From: Poteriospumella lacustris
Taxonomy: Eukaryota > Sar > Chrysophyceae > Chromulinales > Dinobryaceae
Direction of reading: 5' to 3'
Length of the DNA stretch: 25,939 nt
Assembly: GCA_008000375.1 (NCBI GenBank)
Contig: SMOI01000414.1
Location: 1 to 25,939 of the forward strand
Part shown: positions 19,242 through 25,939 of the stretch, piece after piece
Numbering within the stretch: position 1 is the first letter of the stretch
Layout of the letters: every line of letters begins with the position of its first letter
Program-made: the position numbers and the translations under genes
The notes under the pieces: generated by a model
Database searches by the model: none
Told to the model about the DNA's origin: nothing
What the model saw: the letters and a program-made list of their open reading frames with translations, nothing else

Positions 19242-20558
19242 GATGGTGTAGCGGCCTGTAAAAGGTGAAGAGCTCGCGCTTCCCTTCCCCCCTTTCGACC
19301 GTTTTGCTGCTCGCCCCCCCCCCTCCCGAAGGAGTCGCCCACAGGCTCTTCGGTCCTTTGTTTTCTCTGATCATTGATTCCGTTCAGATTATTGTTATTG
19401 CAGTCATTGTTGTGGTTGTGATTGTGGATGTGCTCGTTGCGTTTTCTTTAAACCAGTGGGGGTGCCCCCCCCCCCCACTTGGGCTCGTGCAGTGTTTCTC
19501 GTCGCATTCGTTGTAGTCGTTTGGTATTCGTTTTGCGTGTCACTTTTGCCGGTTCGGTTCGGTATAAGCTTCTTTCTCCACACATATGTATCGGTCCATG
19601 TTGATATACTGTTTTCCTTCCTGTCGCCTCTCCTCTCGACACCTATGACTGGCGGTGTGCCTACCTGCCAACTGTCTTTGTATTGATAGTGTATATATAC
19701 CGTTCGCGATGACGATTAATCCTGTAGATCCAGTGAACCGCTCCTGCGGCTGTCGCTGTCAGTGTGGCATTGTCGCTGTAGCTGTAGCTGCGAGTGTGTT
19801 TGTTGTGGTGATCGTCGGTGGTCGTCGTCCTTGTTGTTGTCGTTGTCTGTTCTGTATGACCCGAGGCGCTTGCTTCTCTCCCCGTGTGTCCGTGTGTGTC
19901 GATGTGGGAAGCTGGCTGCCGTGTGCCGTGACGCTGGAGCTTTGAGACCGTGAGGCGTCTCGTGATTTCGTTGGTGCGTTGGATGGTGAGCCTCTTGTAG
20001 CCACCACCGCCACTTCACCACCCCCCCTTGTACGACCCCGCACGGATCACCTGCAAGGAGATACGCCGTATTAGTGAGACTGTATATATGTAGCTCGTGA
20101 ACGTCGACATCTCTTCTCCACCGCTGCTGTCGCCGCTACTACTGACTGCTGCTGCTACTACTACTACTGCTGCTGCAGCTACCATGTTTGCTCTCGATGG
20201 TCCCGAAAGAGCGGCGCGAAGTGGCGCCGGTCATCTGTTTTGCCTTCTTCCCTCGGTCGTTTCAATCCCATTGCAAGTTAATCCCTATTTCAGCGAACCA
20301 CCTCCTCCTCCTGCTCCCTCACCGCCATTTGCCTCTTTCACCGATATTTTATTTAGTTGTGCGAGTCCTTGTCGTCGCCTCGCATGGTAGCCCTCCCAAG
20401 AATCAACCCACAGTGGTCGCCTCTGTAAATTACTATTGTCGTTCTTTTGGTCGGCTCACACCCTCTGGCCGAAGGTGAGGACGCGTCGCTTTACACCTCG
20501 AAGTGTGCTCTACTCTCTTTGTACAATGGGGACGGACATATTCGTAGTAGTACTCCTC
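19242..20558. other. Convergent intergenic region, T/G/C-rich on the plus strand
   Basis: This lies between the 3' ends of the Ser/His-rich gene (+) and CHMP6 (-). The first 800 bp are T/G/C-rich with GTTGTTG, TGTCG and C-homopolymer runs (C10 at 19314-19323, C12 at 19465-19476), and look like a long 3' untranslated region. At 20139-20180 there is a CTG/CTA trinucleotide microsatellite. Short frames here start at non-ATG codons or lack motifs. No RNA gene was recognised. Confidence 0.5.
20139..20180. repeat. CTG/CTA trinucleotide microsatellite
   Basis: Interspersed CTG and CTA units occur in non-coding DNA between convergent genes. Confidence 0.7.
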
Positions 20559-21361
20559 TCACAGGGCGGCAAGCTCGGCTCGTTCATCTTCGGTCATTTC
20601 GACGGTGTGCGTCGGCGCTTCGGGCAACACGTGTACCGGGGCGATCGGGGCCGCGGGTAGTTCGGGCAATGACGAGGACGGTTCAGCGATGGGATTGGGT
20701 GTCGGATTGACGACAGAGGCTGCCGTTTGAGCGGGTGTTTCTCCCATCAATTCGGCTAATTCGCGTTGCAATTCTTCGTCGTCCTGTGCATTGAACTGAC
20801 CGGCCAAGAGCAAATTGATTTCGTTTTCCGTTTCAATGGCCTCGTTAGTCTCTGCCAATAGATTTTCCACATCTTCTACTGACATTTCCTCGTGTAATTT
20901 GTTCAAGGCGGCGTTACCAGCTTGCAAGGCACGCATGACTTCCATATTCGCGGCCTCCCATTCGATGGTATCGATCATTTCCATAACGGAGATCAACTGT
21001 CCATCGATGTTGACCACCTCCTTTTCCTTGTGCTTTTTCAGCTTCAAGACCAAGAGAGCTCGCTCTTTCTTTTGTTCCTTGATGAGGATTTTCGCCTTGT
21101 TCGTGAGTTGTTCACTCTCTGTTTCGATCTGTGCCACGCCGCCAACGTCTCTTGTTAGGTCACTCCCGGAGATCGCTGTGTACAAACGATGGGGCTTACC
21201 TTTTTGCGATATCGCTTCAGTCGATCTCTGGCATTCTTCAAATCCAAAATAGCGCGATCCTTGTCAGTTACTTTCGCCGCCTGGTTCGCACTAGCATTTC
21301 CGTTAGGAGGAGAGTGTCCTTTTCCATGATTCTTTTCGGGTTTCCCAAACAAAGTGCCCAT
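20559..21361 (-). CDS. CHMP6: ESCRT-III subunit CHMP6/VPS20
   Basis: Two exons, 21361-21200 and 21128-20559, are joined across a 71-bp intron (GTAAGC...GGCACAG, with an upstream CTAAC branch-like site), giving 243 residues. The N-terminus MGTLFGK matches CHMP6/VPS20, whose Gly2 is myristoylated and places it at the endosome membrane. The following helix (VTDKDRAILDLKNARDRLKRY) and the exon-2 start fit the SNF7 core with no gap when the acceptor at 21129 is used. Later segments include the MEVMRALQAGNAALNKL helix and the MSVEDVENLLAET and LLAGQF motifs, as in human CHMP6. The acidic C-terminus (LQRELAELMGE and a Pro/Ala tail) may carry MIT-interacting motifs for Vps4. CHMP6 links ESCRT-II to polymerising Snf7 in multivesicular-body sorting. 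A Lys/Asn/Gly-rich insert after residue 8 is longer than in human CHMP6. Confidence 0.93.
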
Positions 21362-21822
21362 GATTGAACTGTATGATAGGTTTATAGAATACAAATAAGC
21401 GCTAATAGGCTCAAACAGGGCCGATATAATTGACAATACGGTACGCGAGGTATCTACAATCGTTGGGCAGGTAGGTCAACGATTGAAAGTGTTCGGGTCA
21501 TCGTCACCGTGCGCTCTTCTTCTGCAGCGACGACGACGACGACGATGTTATGTACTTCTGCTCTTCTGCGTGTCATATGCCAACACGCGGAGATGTTTAC
21601 TACCTATTACATGCAGCATAACCTATGACATCGGTAAAAATGAAGGTGATTGGTATTTATTAACGGTTCTTCGTTCATGACAGGCAGAGAGATGTCGCAA
21701 AGTCTCCCGCCACAACAACCAGAGGTCACAAGATGCAGGGACAGTATTATTACAACCAATAGCAGGCAGTAGTGCCACATAAATAATCTACAATCCTTTT
21801 ATGCTGCAAACGATTCGTGCGT
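21362..21822. other. Spacer between SKP1 3' end and CHMP6 5' end
   Basis: The 461 bp between two minus-strand genes contain the SKP1 3' flank and the CHMP6 promoter. A GAC trinucleotide run occurs near 21528-21546. No gene or RNA is recognised. Confidence 0.5.
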
Positions 21823-22385
21823 TTAGAGATCGTTCGCCCACTCATTTTCTTTCGCTATCTTCGCTGCTTGTTCAGGTGTAAAGTTGGTGGAGAGACCGAG
21901 ATTCGTCCGGATCTCTTCTGGTGACTTGTTTCGAATATAAGTGGCGATTTTAGCTGCACATAAATGTAGTAATGGTGACAAGCCCATAAAGTTCGCTGCA
22001 CTAGCCATCTTGGCGAGCTCGTTTTTCGATAAGTTGTCAACGAATTCAGCGTAGTACGGCTGCACCAAGTTGGCCATGGAGTTTCCGGTTAGGGGCTACA
22101 GAGTACATGCACATAAAATTGATTTCATCGCAAACGCAAACATTCGGATCAACCTACCTTGGCGATCCCACGCATGGGCTCGTGCTCATGATGGTTGACG
22201 AACTCGACGATCTTTTGCAAAATGGCGCTTTCCACGATGGGCACGCTCAACTCTCGCTCATCCAAGTTTTCTTCAACGAAGCTCTTTACATAGGATGACA
22301 ACTTGATACCATGAGCAGAAAAGGCAAAGGATTCACCCTCGCAGGACAGCAACGTAATTCCCATCGATTCTACTGCGTTGGCCAT
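21823..22385 (-). CDS. SKP1: SKP1 family protein, SCF ubiquitin ligase adaptor
   Basis: Two exons, 22385-22158 and 22095-21823, with a 62-bp intron (GTAGGT...CTGTAG, phase 0) give 166 residues, the usual SKP1 length. The POZ/BTB-like half (about 9-70) contains LLSCEGESF, the VP(I/L)-type strand ELSVPIVESAILQKIVEF and NHHEHEP. The dimerisation/F-box-binding half contains LAKMASAANFMGLSPLLHLCAAKIA, the KSPEEIRTNL motif and the ending FTPEQAAKIAKENEW. SKP1 bridges cullin-1 and F-box proteins in SCF E3 ligases. Pro150 in NFTPE lines up with the proline that is hydroxylated and then glycosylated in Dictyostelium and Toxoplasma SKP1. The start at 22385 gives the expected N-terminus, and the gene lies downstream of a separate 1.46-kb region. 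Confidence 0.93.
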
Positions 22386-23849
22386 CTTGTATTTGTTTGC
22401 TCAAAGCGATTCTCGCTGTAAAAACAAGACACTGGCTTTGTAAAAGACGGTAAAGCCGACTGTACCAATAATAATTGTGTCATATTTTTCATCGCAGCCC
22501 CTCAATCAATACCTGCGAAAAACATTTCTCTCTCGACGTTGCTGAGAATCTCACATCGAACAAGAAGCGTTTCAATTCCATGGAACCAGGAGGAAGGGAC
22601 GCGTCTCAGTTCTTCTTTACTGTTTCGAAATGGATAATATTTCAAATATCAATTCCATGGACAATGATCTCGGAATGAGTAATTAAGGTTCGTCTGTTGA
22701 TTACCTCAACGACGGTGCAGTACGGGTGAGAGGAATGCGACCCTCCTCGATTTATCAAACACTTCGGTTGTTGCGTTGTCATTGCCAGAAGAAGAGCAAG
22801 AAGACGGATTGAGAGAAGCATTATTTGTAACGTAACTGCAGAGATTTCTTGCGGTTGTGTTGCTGCTGCGTTCAAGTCGAGGAATAATCCCACTGATGCA
22901 TCGACTCCATCGACTGATAGCAATCGAGCTATCAAGGGCTCCAATATTACTGCAATAAGAAAAATTAATGAGCCTCCCATTGAAACTAGAGATTAGTGGA
23001 GAAGGGAGGCAAACTCCATTGATTCGGCTACCATGAGGCTAACCCTACCATGAGGCTACCACGCATAGTAGCGGGGAAAGAACGAACGGCATGCGGCTGG
23101 ATTCAAATTAAGGAGATCTTGGATAGGGAAAAGTGGAAGGGTAGTGTCATCAAGGCAGGGTGATACGCACTTCCAGACACAACATGAGAGAACACGCAAC
23201 CAAAACCATCAACTCGTTGGTGGTGCCGAAGATGCATGAACAGCGAGAAAAAAAAACAGAAACAAAACAAGTTTGTGAAAGAGCGAACGAACGAACCGAA
23301 TCATGAAGAAAGTTCCTTATATCAATGTGGCAACGAATCTGGACAAGTGCTGAAAATGCGGATGAACGAGAGAGTCTCAAGATACTCACACTCTTGACAG
23401 ATGCGCGAGTCTTTCTTTCTTAGAACTAATGAAACATATCTCAAGAACAGAGGACAAGAGCTACAATACGGTGCGGTAAACGGCAAAACAATTTCAAGAA
23501 GAGAAGGAGAGAACACAAGATAGAAGAATTGAGTAAGTCCAAAAGCAGATAGATGCCAAGGCAGATGCCTGGAAATTAATAACCACTGACGACAAGAAAC
23601 AATAATAATTCCTGCGGAATAAAAACGTGCCGTCAGGGTTCAAACCACGAACGTGGAGGAAAGGAAAACATACGGAATGAGAGAAGACAAAAGGGAATGA
23701 GGTAAAAACAAATAAAGGATACTGTAACGCCGCGCTGTCGCATGCGAGTAATGTCATCGATCGCCACCAGAGGCAGTGATAATGTGTTGCACAATGGTAG
23801 GTAAGCTTCAACTTGTAAGATTGGTCAATAGTGCGTGAACCGAACACAA
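22386..23849. other. Intergenic region between the globin 3' end and SKP1 5' end
   Basis: From about 23060 to 23800 the plus strand is A/G-rich, consistent with a T/C-rich 3' untranslated region of the minus-strand globin gene. The part near SKP1 is its likely promoter/leader. A minus-strand ATG frame (22980-22642, 112 codons) crosses an acceptor-like CTTATTGCAG near its start and a donor-like GAG/GTAATC, but has no recognisable motif. A 14-bp direct repeat (CTACCATGAGGCTA) lies at 23028-23041 and 23045-23058. Confidence 0.45.
23028..23058. repeat. Two-copy direct repeat, 17-bp period
   Basis: CTACCATGAGGCTA occurs at 23028 and again at 23045, separated by three bases. It is non-coding and of unknown role. 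Confidence 0.7.
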
Positions 23850-24670
23850 TTACGCCTTGAGATGAAGGGAATGAGCTGCGAAAGACAGCGCATCTTCTGA
23901 CACAGAGGTCGGCGCATCCGGTCTTCGAATCAGGGCTTGTTTGTCCAAAACGGACGACAACGCACGGTAACGACAAGTCACACGAGTTCTTAACGCCTCT
24001 TTGTTCTCTAACTCGTATTCGATGGCTACTGGAATCATTGCCTTCAGCACGCGTGAAAAAATCTTCACCCAGCCCATATGGGTCACGGCATCGTACTCTG
24101 GACCTAGCACCAGCTTCAACGTCCAGAATAAACACTCGCCGAAGATTCCGTCTGCACACACATACATCACATCTCATATCAGACAACCTCTTTACATAGA
24201 AATATTCCGCGCAGTAGTCACTTACATTCCACAGCCCGAATGCTCATGCGATTGTGGGACTTCGCCAGTGTCACGAACTGGCTGTCGAACTTGGCATCGT
24301 CATCCAGCGCCGCGATTGTGAAGGCGACCATGCGGAAGAACAGTGTTCCCTGCCTCATCGACGTCTTGTTGAACATCGGAGCCGCTATGGGGTGTACCTC
24401 GAGGAAACGTAGAATGAATCGGTTGCCAAAGAACTCCATCGGCGTAGAGCATGGAGTGTTGACGGGATCGGCCTTCTTTAGACGATAGAACTCCGCCGCC
24501 TGACCAGACGCAATCATGCGCCACGACTTCACTGCCTTGTCTTTCTCCACTTCAGTGATGGGATCTTCGACGAAGTAGATGGGCATGAGAACAGAACTCA
24601 TTTCTTGAATGGAACATGATGTACTCTTCTTGTCTTCAGCGGGCAAATTCACAGAACTAACGGACCCCAT
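23850..24670 (-). CDS. Globin with an N-myristoylation-type N-terminus
   Basis: Two exons, 24670-24226 and 24151-23850, are joined across a 74-bp intron (GTAAGT...GTGCAG, phase 1), giving 248 residues. The join restores RAVEYGIFGECLFWTL, the G-helix start of globins. The globin core spans about 44-185: helix A around KAVKSW; helix B FFGNRFILRFLEVHP; Phe100 at the CD1 position after HPIAAPM; a KTSMRQG segment that places Gln107 at the distal E7 position; FVTLAKSHNR with His139 as the proximal F8 heme ligand; then GECLFWTLKLVLG and a GW...F segment in the G/H region. A heme- and gas-binding role is therefore likely. The ATG at 24670 gives MGSVSSVN, a good myristoylation signal, with Cys19 as a possible palmitoylation site. 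The frame stays open further upstream but has no ATG there. The C-terminal 60 residues are extra and unassigned. Confidence 0.85.
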
Positions 24671-25721
24671 TCTGTTGATATTCACGTGGACGAAAAGCTG
24701 ATGGATCTGAGCACGAATGATGCCAGCGTCTAATTGATTTATTTCTCTGGCCAATTCAGACAACAAGCAAGCAAGCGCAAATGGATACTGTTGAATGAAC
24801 AGCGTGGGAGCGGCGGTTTCATCAATACATGCGTGCGCTTCAGACCCTCTGCTGCAGCGAGTTACCGGCACTGCAGAAACAAGAAGAAGAACAAATAAGA
24901 TACACAAACTACACTTGGCACTCACCGAACAGCAAGTTAACTCCTGAGACGCTGTACTACATACTTACTGTGGAACAAGCATGTGTCAATGATGAGGAGA
25001 CACACTGTGGAAAGTCACGCCGGGTGGGTGGATCAGGCAATGGCGGAGTTGTTCAGCGACCGTGTAAACCAATGAAATGACCTGGTCCTTGGAGTCTAAA
25101 CTGTGCGAATGAGTCAAAGGGAATGTCAATGCTGATACCGCTCGGGATGGTGTGCGAGTGGAAGTGGGATATAGAAGACAACTCTCTGCGTGTTAAAACA
25201 AGCTTAAGTTTATACTCTACAAATTGCGTTCTGACTATCTCGCCACAGCAGCTGAGGGAAAGAGAAATCCCGATCTTCCTGTATACTCAACTCACCGAAG
25301 TACTTCTTTCATATCTTCCTCAAAATGGAAACACGAGGAATCGGTCAACTGATTAAAAACTCCTTTCTGACCGACAGTTCTACGTTAACTGTCTTCCAGT
25401 AAAATAACGCTCAGTGGCAGTGGATTTTCGTTGGTGGAGGTTTGCCGTGATGGGAACAACAAAGCTTCCACTGCCCCTGATAGGACAGCAGAACCGAAAA
25501 AGCAGATAACGGCAAACCATCGCACAAAATCGGAAAGTGAACCTTCACAATACTTCGACCACACACGGAGAAGAAACAAAACAATAACAAACGGGAGACA
25601 ACTTCACCCCACAAGGTGGTAGAGTCCATCTCAGAACAGCTACTGTATGTACAACAACAAATCACACAAGAACTATGGACAGATGTCACGCGCATTGCCA
25701 TCAGCCAGCAACACCGTTGGC
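24671..25721. other. Region between the membrane-protein 3' end and the globin start
   Basis: The region holds the globin promoter and 5' leader. Donor-like GTGAGT (about 24925) and GTAAGT (about 24966) and acceptor-like TTCTGCAG (about 24872) sites on the minus strand suggest a leader intron or an alternative 5' exon. The open frame that extends upstream of 24670 starts from GTG at 24925, which is itself the donor, so it is not taken as coding. From 25385 to 25701 the sequence looks like the T/C-rich (minus-strand sense) 3' flank of the next gene. Confidence 0.45.
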
Positions 25722-25939
25722 TTAGGCCATCGCATCGGCTTCAGTCGATTCATCTGCCGTCTTCACCCCCTTGTAGTCGCCGGCAGCGGGAGGCGGGCGT
25801 GCCCACCATGCATACAGGGCGATGATCAGGGCATTCAACAACGACGCGCCACCACAGAGAACGATCGTGATGGTCGCACCTTGATACGCATACAGCCACG
25901 TCATTTGGCCACCAATCATCAACGCGACGTTGCTGAACG
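25722..25939 (-). CDS. C-terminal end of a multi-spanning membrane protein (5' part beyond window)
   Basis: The minus-strand frame is open from the window edge to a TAA at 25722, giving about 72 residues. It shows a possible membrane segment (MIGGQMTWLYAYQGATITIVL), a Gly/Ser turn (CGGASLLN) and a strong final segment (ALIIALYAWWA). A short polar cytoplasm-like tail with several acidic residues follows. The pattern is compatible with the end of a transporter (for example of the MFS type) or another multi-pass protein. The fragment is too short to name the family. Confidence 0.7.
   Translation of the reverse strand, partial: FSNVALMIGGQMTWLYAYQGATITIVLCGGASLLNALIIALYAWWARPPPAAGDYKGVKTADESTEADAMA

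Noticed and set aside
18153-19342. Several minus-strand frames opposite the Ser/His-rich exon
   Set aside because: Their Arg/His/Ser or Ser/Pro composition is what antisense reading of Gly/Asp/Ser codons gives. They have no motifs.
20097-20390. 97-codon plus-strand frame with an Ala/Thr run
   Set aside because: It starts at GTG and the Ala/Thr run is just the CTG/CTA microsatellite read in another phase.
23636-23650. tRNA T-loop-like word GGTTCAAACC
   Set aside because: The flanking bases do not pair as a T stem and no acceptor or anticodon arm can be formed around it.
24671-24925. N-terminal extension of the globin with a signal-peptide-like hydrophobic start
   Set aside because: It begins at GTG, and the hydrophobic run CILFVLLLVSAV is the translated pyrimidine tract of an intron (GTGAGT...TTCTGCAG), so it is not a real signal peptide.
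1-25939. Transposons, CRISPR arrays, prokaryotic operons
   Set aside because: No transposase, terminal inverted repeats, regularly spaced repeats or polycistronic packing were seen. Introns and domain content are eukaryotic throughout.

Overview
This window comes from the nuclear genome of a unicellular eukaryote. Nine of ten recognisable genes carry eukaryote-specific domains, namely KH, RRM, SH3/DH/PH/FYVE/WH2, ESCRT-III, SKP1, a GlcNAc-transferase with a signal anchor, and globin. Seven genes have short GT-AG introns of about 62-82 bp whose splice phases join conserved domains exactly. Stops are TAA and TGA and the code looks standard. The organism cannot be named from the sequence. Rho-GEF/FYVE/WH2 actin machinery and a GT60-type GlcNAc-transferase beside SKP1 suit a motile or amoeboid protist or a stramenopile-like organism, but no single gene decides it.

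Layout. 1-1383 (-) is a FUBP/KSRP-like protein with three KH domains, cut by the window start. 3155-4572 (-) is a two-RRM protein with three exons. 5173-9344 (+) is a 1364-residue SH3-DH-PH-DH-PH-FYVE-polyproline-WH2-acidic protein with one intron. 11890-13056 (-) is an NTF2/SnoaL-like protein with one intron. 13674-15008 (+) is a GlcNAc-transferase with an N-terminal membrane anchor and an apparently missing C-terminal half of its catalytic domain. 15517-19241 (+) is a four-exon, 1174-residue Ser/His/Gln-rich protein with new-looking tandem repeats and a small Cys/His motif. 20559-21361 (-) is CHMP6/VPS20 and 21823-22385 (-) is SKP1. 23850-24670 (-) is a globin with a myristoylation-type N-terminus. 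25722-25939 (-) is the C-terminal end of a membrane protein.

The genes do not form an operon-like unit. Two functional links are worth noting. SKP1 keeps the proline that other protists hydroxylate and glycosylate, and the window also encodes a member of the family of enzymes that adds GlcNAc to that proline, although this copy is membrane-anchored and truncated. CHMP6 and the FYVE protein both belong to endosome/PI3P biology.

Genes are separated by 0.5-2.5 kb. The stretches downstream of genes are strongly strand-skewed: T/G/pyrimidine-rich in the sense strand, with simple repeats and no convincing coding sequence. They are probably long 3' untranslated regions. No tRNA, rRNA, CRISPR array or transposon was recognised.

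The most unusual item is the 1364-residue protein. It combines two Rho-GEF modules, a PI3P-binding FYVE finger and a WASP-like actin-binding tail in one chain.
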